A stretch of DNA of 64,000 nt from Methylobacterium aerolatum. GTDB lineage: Bacteria; Pseudomonadota; Alphaproteobacteria; Rhizobiales; Beijerinckiaceae. Under the pieces are notes generated by a model. It ran no database searches. It saw only the letters and a list, made by a program, of their open reading frames with translations, and had not been told where the DNA came from. Positions 36,961 to 45,800 of the stretch are shown piece after piece. Positions within the stretch are counted from its first letter, which is position 1, and each line of letters starts with the position of its first letter. Position numbers and translations under genes: made by a program. The stretch spans positions 87,072-151,071 of the forward strand of contig NZ_BPQE01000005.1 in the NCBI RefSeq assembly GCF_022179085.1, written 5' to 3'.

Positions 36961-37830
36961 TCAGGCAGCCTCGGCGAGGGCGCGCTCGACACGCTTGACC
37001 ATGGTATGCAGCCCATCGATGCCGGGCCGCCATTCGCTGTTGTGGCGCGACCAGCGCTGCCAAGTGCGCCCCTGGAATGCGAGCCGGGCCTGGGTAGCCC
37101 GAGGCTCCGCGCCGGTGGTCGCGATCGTGAGGCAGGGGATGCAGTAGAACATGTCCGGCGCGCAGTCCGGATAGCCGGGCGGCAGGAGGATCAGCACGTC
37201 GGCAGACGGGACGTTGAACCTCCCGGGTGGGAGGAGGAAGTCGTGGAGGATAACACCACGGTGCCCCCCTTCGTCGACGACGGTGTGGTCGAGGCCGCGC
37301 GCCTCAAGATAGGTCGCGTCGCGCGGGGGGAGGGCCGAAAGGCCCTCCGTGGTCTGCGCGACGGCGGTGAAGAAGCGCTCGACGCCGGGCTTCGTCAGGT
37401 CGACCAGGTCGGTGTTGCGGACGAGGACGTCGTCGGCGCCACGGATCTCCTGATAGACATCGTGCCGAGCCGGATCGACGCCTGCGAGGCGCTTCAGGAC
37501 GAGGCCGCTCACGACCGGCTTCGGCCACTCCATGTCCTTGCCGTCGATGAGGAAGCGGAAGGAACGGTCCGTGCGCACGACGATCACGCGCTCGACACCA
37601 CGCTCACGCAGATCGAACAGCTCGTCGAGGCGGAGGTCCTCCAGCGTGCCGTCGGGCATGAAGGCCGAGGCGACGTAGTCCTCGACAGGGTGGGCTCCGG
37701 CCGCCTTGATCAGCTGGCGCCCCGTGGGCACGGGGTCGTCGATCTCGACGGTGCGGAAATTCAGGTTCTCGTCGCCGATCTCGACCTTGTAACGGGCGGG
37801 GCGGCCGTGGTGGGGGGCAGTGTCAGACAT
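36961..37830 (-). CDS. Two ubiquitin-like repeats fused to a prokaryotic E2-like domain
   Basis: A 289-residue fusion. Residues 13-85 (ARYKVEIGDENLNFRTVEID to RVIVV) and 90-155 (SFRFLIDGKDMEW to VERFFTA) are two beta-grasp repeats of the multiubiquitin type. Residues 170-289 match the Prok-E2_E pattern: VLILLPPGYPDCAPDMFY, then FQGRTWQRWSRHNSEWRPGID. Cysteines C223, C230 and C233 and H263 are the candidates for the active site; I cannot tell which, if any, is catalytic. No di-glycine tail ends the protein, because the E2 part follows the second repeat. It is the first gene of the downstream operon and has its own promoter block at 37882-37929. Confidence 0.85.
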   Translation of the reverse strand: MSDTAPHHGRPARYKVEIGDENLNFRTVEIDDPVPTGRQLIKAAGAHPVEDYVASAFMPDGTLEDLRLDELFDLRERGVERVIVVRTDRSFRFLIDGKDMEWPKPVVSGLVLKRLAGVDPARHDVYQEIRGADDVLVRNTDLVDLTKPGVERFFTAVAQTTEGLSALPPRDATYLEARGLDHTVVDEGGHRGVILHDFLLPPGRFNVPSADVLILLPPGYPDCAPDMFYCIPCLTIATTGAEPRATQARLAFQGRTWQRWSRHNSEWRPGIDGLHTMVKRVERALAEAA

Positions 37831-37881
37831 GTTTCAGCTCGCGTTCCGGGACGGGCCTGGATCGGCCCTCCTCTGATCCGG

Positions 37882-37929
37882 TAGCGAAGCTCGACCGTCT
37901 CAACCGGAAGTCGGCCGCGAACTTTTTTT
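37882..37929 (-). promoter_or_regulatory. Conserved 48-bp promoter/operator block, copy 2 (ubiquitin-like operon)
   Basis: Read on the minus strand: seven A, then GTTCG, CGGCC, GACTTCCGGT, 13 bases, CTTCGCTA. The copy upstream of the sigma-factor gene (42580-42627) has the same A7, GACTTCCGGT and CTTCGCTA elements at exactly the same distances. It ends 52 bases before the E2-fusion start codon. The two outer elements behave like -35 and -10 boxes. The part around 37908-37924 is an imperfect AAGT/ACTT dyad that could be an operator. Confidence 0.7.
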
Positions 37930-37961
37930 GCGCGCTCAGCGCGAGGCCGACCGAAGAACGG

Positions 37962-40900
37962 CTAACCGGCGTCGCGCGTGCAGATGAAGTAGAACTGGCA
38001 CGACGGGCAGTCGCGCGGATCCTTGGGTACCGGCCGGAAGTCACCGCTGCGGATGCCGGCCAAAGCATCCAAATAGGCCTTCATCGCGGTTCGATCCGGC
38101 GTGATCGGATCCGTCTCGCCGAGCGCAGGGTAGAAGGCTTCGAGCCGAATCGCCCGCCCTAAGAAGAGGGCCGCGCCGGCCTCACCCATGAGTGCCCAGA
38201 TAGCGTTGTCCGCCTCACTCTTCGACTTTCGGCCTGTCTTGAAGCGTTGGGCAACAATGGTACCGTCTGCGGCCTCATAAACGCGGTCCGGGCGAAGGGT
38301 GATGAGGCTCCCGGCGAGACTTGTCGACCAGACCCTCTCGGCAGGAGGGCCGCCGTCGATGGCTCTGGTAGCTGTGGTCCTGAGCATCTTCTCGGCATTG
38401 CGCCAGTAAACGTCCTCGAAAGCCTCGCCGACGGGACCGCGCTTGGACCAGATTTCCCGCAGTTGTTCGACCGCCTCGTCCGGCGTTACGGGGTTTCCTT
38501 CGCCGATACGGTCACAGATCCATCCGATAGCTTGCCGAACCGTGCCGTGGAAGCGAAGGAACGCGCTCTTCCTCACCAGTCCACCGAGCTCCTCCACCAC
38601 TTCGTACCGATAGCGAGCCGGGCATCGGAAATAGATCTCGATGTGCCGTTCCTCGAAGTCCGCACTCGGTGAAGGCGGCTCCATGGCGACCGGCGCGTGT
38701 AGCGGGGACGTCGCGGTTGCCTTGCGGCTGGCCGGCAAGATGCCTTTCAGGCGGTCGAGGTACTTCGAGGGGTTGCAAGTCTGATTGCCGGTGTAAGTTC
38801 CCGCGCTGTTGATCGTCAGGACGTCCCGTGCGCGAGACAGTGCGACAAAGAACAGGCACTCCTCCTCAGCGTCGTGGTCCGTCTTGCCGATCTCCAGTCG
38901 CTCAAGCCCGACCGGGGCCGGGCATGCGACCGGGTGCTTGCGGTGAGGCACGTAACGGGTTGCGATCTGGGGGAGGTGGACAGCCTGGAATTCCAGTCCC
39001 TTTGAGGCGTGGAGCGTCAGCATGCGCACGGCCGGTATGCCTTCTGCCTCCGGCGGAACGACGCGAAATGCCTTATCGTCGTCAAGTCTCTCCAGTCTGC
39101 GAACCGCCTCCAGAAGGGGACGGCGCCCGCCCGCACCTCTTTGCGCGTCGTGGTGCTCCCGGCAGAATTTGAGGAATTGGTATATCGCGAGCAGGCTCTG
39201 GCGCGCAGCAACATCTTCGGCCTGGAGCAGAGGTCGAAGATACTCGCTTTTCTCAAGCAGATACTCCGAAAGCATGGCCCATGCCGAAGTCTTCCACTCG
39301 ACCGCCGCGAGGTGTTCCGCCAACCGGCTGAGGCCGAAGCGGCCCTGATCCGTCAGGCTGTCGAGCGTCTCGACACGCTTGAGCGTGGCAAGGATATCTT
39401 CCTCGCGCTGAGCGGCCTCTCGGATGACGACCAAGGCATCGGTTCGTGTCGCGCCGTATTCGGGAAGCTGGGCGACCCGTACCAAGCCAGCGCCGGACGG
39501 ATCGGCGCCCAGCGAGACGAGCGAAAGGAGATCTCGGATTTCCGGACGCTCGAACAGGTCTCCGAGATACAGGACCGGCACCCCAAGGTGCTGCAGAAGC
39601 TTGCCGAAGCGCGCGAGGCACAGGTGGGTTCGCGCCAGTATGGCTTGTCTCTCGTAGGGGATGCTCCGCTCTTTCCGAAGACGCTCGATCTGATCGCGAA
39701 CGGCTGCTGCCTCCGAGAGCAGGTCAGGCGCGTGGAGGACGTCGACGAAGCCAACTCGGCCTCGGTTCGCCCTCCAGGTGGTCTTGGGGTCCGGGGTCGA
39801 CGCTATGGTGGAGCCGAACTTCTCAAACACGCGCACCACGCTCTCGCAGGAGCGATAGTTCGTACCCAATGGCAGTCGGCGAGCGTCATCGTACCGGTCG
39901 GTAAACGCGGCAGCGTTCGCCGGCGCCGCACCGCGAAACCGGTAGATCGACTGGCGCGGATCAGCGACCGCCCAAATTTTGCGGCCACGGTCGGCCAAGA
40001 GGTCGACGAGTTCGGTACTCGCTTGGTTCACGTCTTGGTATTCATCGACCAGAACATAATCGTGACGTGCGCGTGTCTCTCGAAGAACGTCCGGATTTTC
40101 CCGCAACAGGCGCACGACCTTGCCGATTAGATCGCCAAAATCGACACATTGCCTCGCCTGCAGGGTCTCTTCATAGATCCTGTAAGCGCGCGCTACCTCC
40201 ATCGCTTTTTCTGCGCGGGCGATCTCATCGGTCGACTTTGCGGCGTCATACGTCTCTTGCGCTGCGGCCGCATACTCCTCCGCGCTCACCATCTCGTCCT
40301 TCGCGCGGGAGATCGCGCGAACGATGGACCTGAGTTCCAAGGTCGGGTCCCAGAGGTTCTGGAAGTGATCCAGGTCGAGATCTGACAGCCTGTCCTCAAG
40401 GATGGCGAGGCTCCCGGCTTCATCCAGGATCTTGAAGTTCTCGGGTAGCCCCGCAGCAGCGTGATGGAGGCGAAGAAGCTCAAGTCCAAAGGAGTGGAAC
40501 GTGCCGATCCAGATCTGCGGCGCGGCTTCGGCATCGATCCTTCCGACGCGCTCGACCATCTCCGCCGCGGCCTTATTGGAGAACGTGAGCGCCAGGATCG
40601 ACGATGCCGGTACTTTACGGGCAAGAAGGTGCTCGATCCGGGCTACCAGCGTCCTCGTCTTACCCGTGCCTGGCCCCGCATCGAGGATAAGTGGCCGTTC
40701 GTCCCATTCGGCGGCTTTTCTCTGATCGTCGTCGAGCGGGACGATTGGATCGTCATTCCGTTCCTCCCTCTCGTCGAGCGGCGGGAGGAGGAGGGCTCTC
40801 ATCGCCTGCATTCGGACGAACTGGGGCGGCAAACCCATTTCCGTCGCGATCTCGGAGGGTCTTTTCCCGTCCCTGACGAGGCGCTCGCGAAGCTTGTCCG

Positions 40901-41321
40901 AAGGCAGCAGGAACTCCTGGGCGAAAACGTCGGCCTGGATTTCCCGGCGCTCCTTCGTGGAGTAAGCGATGACTCGTTCCGCTCCTGTCTCGAACGGAGC
41001 TCCGCCAAAGCCGGCCTCCAAGGATCGGATCATGTAGGCGGGCTCGTCGTGGAGCCACCAATGGCCGATCTCATGAGCCGTCACGACCGGCACTTCGGTG
41101 ACGTCAAGGGCCGACGAAAGCCGTACAACGCGATCCTCGCGCTCAAGCGCACCCAGCACCCCCTCTCCGTAGATCGAGCCGGGAACGAAGCGGCTCGCGG
41201 AGAGGCGCGCGGCCTTTAGCCCGGCCACGGCCAGGGAGCCTGCGGAATGGTCCTTCGCCTTTGCTGCCGCCTCGTGGTGGCGCTGGCGCGCCGTCCTGCG
41301 GATGTCGCGCCAGATGTCCAT
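37962..41321 (-). CDS. ImmA/IrrE peptidase - UvrD helicase - degenerate PD-(D/E)XK fusion
   Basis: A 1119-residue fusion. Residues about 40-180 form an ImmA/IrrE-type zinc peptidase: HEIGH at 83-87 (VVTAHEIGHWWLHDE), then a distal acidic helix EIQADVFAQEFLLP. Residues about 195-840 are a UvrD/Rep (SF1) helicase: Walker A DAGPGTGKT with K221, motif II VLVDEYQDVNQ, motif IV/V LHASKGLEF and motif VI VALSRARDVL. The C-terminal part resembles a RecB/Cas4-like nuclease, with YFRCPARYRYEV and three late cysteines (DCPSCQFYFIC) for an Fe-S cluster. The expected acidic-x-Lys is QRFKTG, with Arg at the acidic position, so it may be inactive. It lies 4 bp after the HTH gene. Confidence 0.88.
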   Translation of the reverse strand: MDIWRDIRRTARQRHHEAAAKAKDHSAGSLAVAGLKAARLSASRFVPGSIYGEGVLGALEREDRVVRLSSALDVTEVPVVTAHEIGHWWLHDEPAYMIRSLEAGFGGAPFETGAERVIAYSTKERREIQADVFAQEFLLPSDKLRERLVRDGKRPSEIATEMGLPPQFVRMQAMRALLLPPLDEREERNDDPIVPLDDDQRKAAEWDERPLILDAGPGTGKTRTLVARIEHLLARKVPASSILALTFSNKAAAEMVERVGRIDAEAAPQIWIGTFHSFGLELLRLHHAAAGLPENFKILDEAGSLAILEDRLSDLDLDHFQNLWDPTLELRSIVRAISRAKDEMVSAEEYAAAAQETYDAAKSTDEIARAEKAMEVARAYRIYEETLQARQCVDFGDLIGKVVRLLRENPDVLRETRARHDYVLVDEYQDVNQASTELVDLLADRGRKIWAVADPRQSIYRFRGAAPANAAAFTDRYDDARRLPLGTNYRSCESVVRVFEKFGSTIASTPDPKTTWRANRGRVGFVDVLHAPDLLSEAAAVRDQIERLRKERSIPYERQAILARTHLCLARFGKLLQHLGVPVLYLGDLFERPEIRDLLSLVSLGADPSGAGLVRVAQLPEYGATRTDALVVIREAAQREEDILATLKRVETLDSLTDQGRFGLSRLAEHLAAVEWKTSAWAMLSEYLLEKSEYLRPLLQAEDVAARQSLLAIYQFLKFCREHHDAQRGAGGRRPLLEAVRRLERLDDDKAFRVVPPEAEGIPAVRMLTLHASKGLEFQAVHLPQIATRYVPHRKHPVACPAPVGLERLEIGKTDHDAEEECLFFVALSRARDVLTINSAGTYTGNQTCNPSKYLDRLKGILPASRKATATSPLHAPVAMEPPSPSADFEERHIEIYFRCPARYRYEVVEELGGLVRKSAFLRFHGTVRQAIGWICDRIGEGNPVTPDEAVEQLREIWSKRGPVGEAFEDVYWRNAEKMLRTTATRAIDGGPPAERVWSTSLAGSLITLRPDRVYEAADGTIVAQRFKTGRKSKSEADNAIWALMGEAGAALFLGRAIRLEAFYPALGETDPITPDRTAMKAYLDALAGIRSGDFRPVPKDPRDCPSCQFYFICTRDAG

Positions 41322-41325
41322 CGGA

Positions 41326-41886
41326 TCAATCTTCGTTAGGGAGCCACAGGGTTTTGTCTTCCTCGTCCATGTCGGAGGCGAGCACAGCCTCTTCCCAGGT
41401 CACTGGCTCACCCTGGACATAACCGGACTTGGACTTCAGCATCGCCAAGGCAGGCTGTTCTTTCTGACCAGCGATGATGGAGGCAATCTCGTCGATGGTC
41501 ATTTTGAAGTAGTCGGCAGTCAGGCGCTTAAATTTCTGCGTCACCGTCTCCGGTCGGATGCGCCCCGTGTTGACGTCGGCGACTATCGCGGACGACAGGC
41601 CAATGTCCTCGGCGAAATCCGCGAGCGTCGTTCCTTTGGCACGGGCTATCTCCCTCAGCGTCCGGTTGTCGGTTGCCGCCGCGGGCTTGGCGACCGTCGT
41701 CTCGCCGCTCGATGGCTCAGCGGAGGCGAGAGCTTCCATGTCGATGATCTCGACCGCGTGGGCCCGGATCTCATCGGCGAACTGTGGGTACTGCTTCGTC
41801 CAAAGCGCGACATCGCCCGGACCGGGTATGTCGACGGCCTGATGGAACGCGAAGAGCACTTCGTCGAGTGTTGCGGGTTGGCTCAT
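41326..41886 (-). CDS. HTH regulator paired with the ImmA/IrrE fusion
   Basis: A 186-residue protein (MSQPATLDEVLFAFHQAVDI). The middle carries a Cro/C1-type helix-turn-helix: RTLREIARAKGTTLADFAED, then IGLSSAIVADVNTGRIRPET, ending RLTADYFKMT. XRE-type proteins encoded next to ImmA/IrrE peptidases are usually repressors or anti-sigma-like partners cleaved by the peptidase, and its ATG overlaps the sigma-like gene stop (ATGA). The first 70 residues (acidic, helical) may contact the sigma factor. Whether it acts as repressor, anti-sigma factor or antitoxin is not decided by the sequence. The longer frame to 41937 is not used. Confidence 0.7.
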   Translation of the reverse strand: MSQPATLDEVLFAFHQAVDIPGPGDVALWTKQYPQFADEIRAHAVEIIDMEALASAEPSSGETTVAKPAAATDNRTLREIARAKGTTLADFAEDIGLSSAIVADVNTGRIRPETVTQKFKRLTADYFKMTIDEIASIIAGQKEQPALAMLKSKSGYVQGEPVTWEEAVLASDMDEEDKTLWLPNED

Positions 41887-42548
41887 GGCTTCAGATCCAG
41901 GTGCTTCGCGACGGCTTTCCGAATGTCCCGCATCCATTGCTCAGCGGTCCTGACTGACACCGACATCATTGAGGCGATCGTCTCGCCTCCCTCGGCATCG
42001 GAACATCGATAGCCTGCGCGATAGAGGGACAGCGCCTTGCGATGCCGCTCGGACAGCGTGGTGAGGAAGCCTGCCGCGATGGCGGCTTCTTCGGGTGTGA
42101 GTTCGTCGCTTGGGTGGGATGGCTCCGGAACCTCCCCGGTTTCCGGATCCACAGCCGGCTGGTCGAGACGGTCCTGCTCGATGCGGAGCTTGCGGACCTG
42201 GTCAACAAGCCGCTGACGTAGCTTCTTCAGGAAGTTCGCCTCGTAACCGGGACCGTCGGCTGCCCCTTCGATGAGAAGGGCATCGACCATCCTGTCGATG
42301 GTCGCCTCGACCGCGCCACGGCCCTGGTCGGGTAGGTTCTTATCGACCCTCGGAGTCAGATAGCGCTCTGCACGCTCGCGCAGGTAATCGAGGAGCTTGC
42401 CCCGTAATCGCACGTCGCGCCCGTCATCCATTTCACGGATGGCGCCCGCGATCTCCTCCGGCCTTCGGCTATCGAGCTTCTGGGCATCCACCAGCTCCTG
42501 CCAGGTCTGCCCTCCTGGGGTGACCTGCGCGCTTTGTTCTTGGACCAA
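41883..42548 (-). CDS. Sigma-70-like factor, first gene of the regulatory operon
   Basis: A 221-residue protein starting at TTG 42548 (VQEQSAQVTPGGQTWQELVD), with AGGGGG eight bases upstream. The region 2-like part includes EANFLKKLRQRLVDQVRKLR. After an acidic linker the C-terminal part is a region 4-like helix-turn-helix: LSERHRKALSLYRAGYRCSD, then ETIASMMSVSVRTAEQWMRD and IRKAVAKHL. This resembles an ECF-type or divergent sigma factor. It starts the leftward sigma-HTH-ImmA/UvrD operon and is itself preceded by the conserved 48-bp block at 42580-42627. Autoregulation and control of the ubiquitin-like operon are thus predicted. A regulator of the sigma-like type that is not a true sigma factor cannot be excluded. 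Confidence 0.7.
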   Translation of the reverse strand: MVQEQSAQVTPGGQTWQELVDAQKLDSRRPEEIAGAIREMDDGRDVRLRGKLLDYLRERAERYLTPRVDKNLPDQGRGAVEATIDRMVDALLIEGAADGPGYEANFLKKLRQRLVDQVRKLRIEQDRLDQPAVDPETGEVPEPSHPSDELTPEEAAIAAGFLTTLSERHRKALSLYRAGYRCSDAEGGETIASMMSVSVRTAEQWMRDIRKAVAKHLDLKP

Positions 42549-42579
42549 AATCGCCCCCTGTTCCGAGGGCCCATCCTCT

Positions 42580-42627
42580 TAGCGAAGGAAAGGGCCTTCG
42601 ACCGGAAGTCCGGTTCGGACTTTTTTT
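42580..42627 (-). promoter_or_regulatory. Conserved 48-bp promoter/operator block, copy 1 (sigma operon)
   Basis: Minus strand order: A7, GTCCGAACCG, GACTTCCGGT, 13 bases (CGAAGGCCCTTTC), CTTCGCTA. It ends 32 bases upstream of the sigma-like TTG start. On the plus strand, 42606-42622 forms a perfect 7-bp dyad (AAGTCCG GTT CGGACTT) followed by T7. That could look like a terminator, but no plus-strand transcript is expected to end there and copy 2 keeps the spacing without the perfect stem. Confidence 0.72.
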
Positions 42628-42805
42628 CCAAATACCGCGGCCCGCGCCCGTGGGTGTTCGGAGGGGCGGCAAACGAGTGTAACCGCTGTGAAACGATTCG
42701 ACCCCGATCACCACCGCTTCCGGCGAGCCATGCTTCGTCCCAGCTGGACAGTACGGAGCATGCATCGGATGATCGGCGGCGTATACCTCAACGACACGCC
42801 GCGGA

Positions 42806-45800
42806 ATGGCACGCCCCTACCTTCAATCCGGGATAGCCGAGCTTGAACGGATCTTCGAGGCATCTCGTGGCGACCGCCGGGTCCTGACCAAACTCCAAGC
42901 GGAGTTGAGGTTGAGGAAGACCGATCGGTCGGATCGCCTCCGAACGCTGGTTGACCGGGCTATCGTGCTCAACGCAGGGACCGAAAAGGGGAGCTCCGGC
43001 GATACAACCGGACCATTGAGCAACACGGCCAAAAAACACGCACAGGTGGATCTTCCGCTCGAATCCCCCGGGAGTGTAGGCTGCGGGGAAGTGCCGGGTA
43101 GCGAGGGGACCGGGACGCTTGCGGGTGTGGCGGCGCCGAGCGCGCCTTGGGGAACCGGCCGGGGTACGATGCCGACGAACGGGGACGAGGACCACCTCAA
43201 GCTCAGCTACGAGAAGCTTCGCGAGAAGCTGCTCGACATGGGCCTCAGGAACCCGATGCTGAGCTACAAGCATCGTCCGACGTCCAAGCGCCAGCTCCAG
43301 ATCATCGACGAGGTGCCCGAGGCGATCTTCGATCTCCTGGCCGACGGAACCTCGCTTGAGATCGTGCCCCTCCCGGAACCCGACGACGTCCCGCCGGACG
43401 AGAAGACCGACGAGTTCGTCTCCGCCCTCTCGTACGCGAAGGCCACGGAGACGGAATACCTGGAGGCCATCGAGGCCATCGAGGCCGAGGGCGGCGAGAA
43501 TGCCGAGGCAGAGCTCGCCAAGGCGGAGAGGGCTCTCCGCAACCGGCTGCGTGCCCAGTTCGACCTTCCGCCGCTTGAGAAACCCAAGGCGGTCGATCCT
43601 GTCCAGCACGCTCGCACCCTGGGGTTCGACCCGTCCTTCGACCTTCAGGCGAAGGCGACGGAGGACAAGCACCGCGACAAGCGCCTGCAGACCCTGAAAT
43701 TCCCCAAGCCGCTCGACGCAATCCTGGAGAAGATCCGGAGCGACGCTCGCCTGGCCGAGCAGGAGACCGGGCTCTCCACGCTGTTCCTGGTCTTCGGTTT
43801 CCTCGAATGGAGCGAGCAGGACAGCGACACCAAGCTCCTTGCCCCCCTCCTGCTGCTGCCGGTCCAACTCGTGAAAACGAGCCGCCACGGCAGGACGGTC
43901 TATGAGGTTTCGGCCACGACGACGGTGGCCGAGGGCAACCTCAGCCTCATGAAGCGCGTGCACCGTGACCGGGGCATCACCCTGCCCGAACCCGAGACCG
44001 ACGTGGAGAACTCCCTGTCGGTCGAGGCCTACTTCCGGAAGGTGAGCGACGTCATCGCGGACCAGAGGGGGTGGCGCGTCCGCCGACTGATGACGCTCGG
44101 GCACTTCATGTTCGGTCGGTTCGCCATGTACGCGGACCTCGACCCCCTCCGTTGGAAGCAACATCCGACCGAGACGGACCTCGTGGGTTCGGTCATGCGG
44201 GGGATCGAGCACGGCCAGGGAGACGGACCGCTGTTCGGCGAGCGCGAGGATCACCGCATCGACGATCCCGCGGTGGCGGCCAAGGCGCCTGTCCTCATCC
44301 AAGACGCCGACGCGTCACAGCACAGCGCGCTCGTGGATGCGATGGACCGCAAGAACCTCGTGATCCAGGGTCCTCCCGGCACCGGGAAGTCCCAGACCAT
44401 CACGAACCTGATCGCCAACGCCCTCATGGATGGCAGAACGGTTCTGTTCCTCGCCGAAAAGCAGGCAGCCCTGGACGTCGTCAGGCGGCGGCTCGACAAC
44501 GCGGGCCTCGGTCAGTTCTGCCTCGAACTCCATTCCGACAAGGCGTCGCCGAAGGCGACCATCGCGCGGCTGAAGGAACGGGTCGAGCTGACTTCGGATC
44601 GGGCTGTTCGGGCAGGTGGCGGAATGGATGCCGCGCTGATTGATGCCCGTGACGCTGTCTCGAAATACGCGGCGGCGCTTAACGCGGAGACACCTGACGG
44701 GAAGACGCCGTTCGGGCTGATGTGGCAGGCGCTGAAGGCCAGGAGCGACATCGGTGAGGCCCTCGACGCCTTCAACGGCATCCAAATTCCTCAGGCGGCC
44801 ACAGACAGGCTGCATGAGATCTCCGGCGCGCAGACACAGATCGGGCTCTACGCGGAAATCGCGACGGACTTCGTGACGGGTTTCGGACCACCCGAGCGTT
44901 CGGCGTGGTCGTCACTTGAGTTTGGTCCGGAAGTGACCCCGGGCACCGCAGGCCTTCTGGTTGGCGATCTGCGCGACCTGCGCGATCTTACCGGCGCGGT
45001 CGAGACGTATCTCACCACGGTTTCGGACCTCGGTCTTGTCGATATCGCGGGCTTCCGCAGGATGACGGCTGCCGTGGGCTCCCTTCCCGGGGACGTCCCG
45101 GATCACGGGGTGCTGACCAAGCTGCGTGCGCAGGCATCCGAGACGGTCACTGGCCATCTTCGTGACGTCGAACATGTGCTGGAACTCGACCGGCGTGCGG
45201 CCGAGGCCTCCCTACCGGGCGGCTCCGATGATGCGCTACTGGATGCCGTCGACGCCTTGGTGGCCGTCCTGGGGCGGGACAGGCGTGCGTCGAGCGAGAT
45301 CATCGCCGAGGCAGAACGGACACTGGAGGCGGGCGGCGCGGCTCAAGAGGCGCTCGACGCGGCCACTCCTCTCATGGAGGTCCTGGGGCTCCGAGCCAAC
45401 CTCCCGTGCGAGGGGCTCCGCGCGGCCATGGTGGCGGCCTACGCCGTGGCGAGGTTGCCCATCGAACTCCGGACCTGGTTCGCATGGCGCCCGAACGGCA
45501 ACCTCGCCACCGCGCTCGCGGAGTGGCGGTCACTGAACGCTAACGAGGAAATATGGCGCGGGACCTTCGGTGCCGTGCGCGGCGACTGGCCGGACCAGGC
45601 GCTCCTGCGTGACGTCGCAGCCCATCTTCGGAAGGGCTGGTTATCGCGCAGCTTCTCTTCCTCCGGGAACAAGGCCGCCGTCGCCAGCCTGGCGGCCCAA
45701 CTCGGCCTGCCGGAACTGACGGCGGCCAATGCTGACGCGCTCGAAGAGCTGGCCAAGCACGTAGACGCGGTTCGTGGCTTCTCGGCGAGGGGCGATCAGG

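Noticed and set aside
42606-42627. Rho-independent terminator on the plus strand (perfect 7-bp stem then T7)
   Set aside because: No plus-strand gene ends there, and the second copy of the block keeps its spacing and T7 but not the full stem, so a promoter/operator reading fits better.
42640-42805. Third copy of the 48-bp block before the giant helicase gene
   Set aside because: A GCTTCCGG...CTTCGTC resemblance exists at about 42716-42740, but the spacing is 8 and not 13, and the A7 part is missing.
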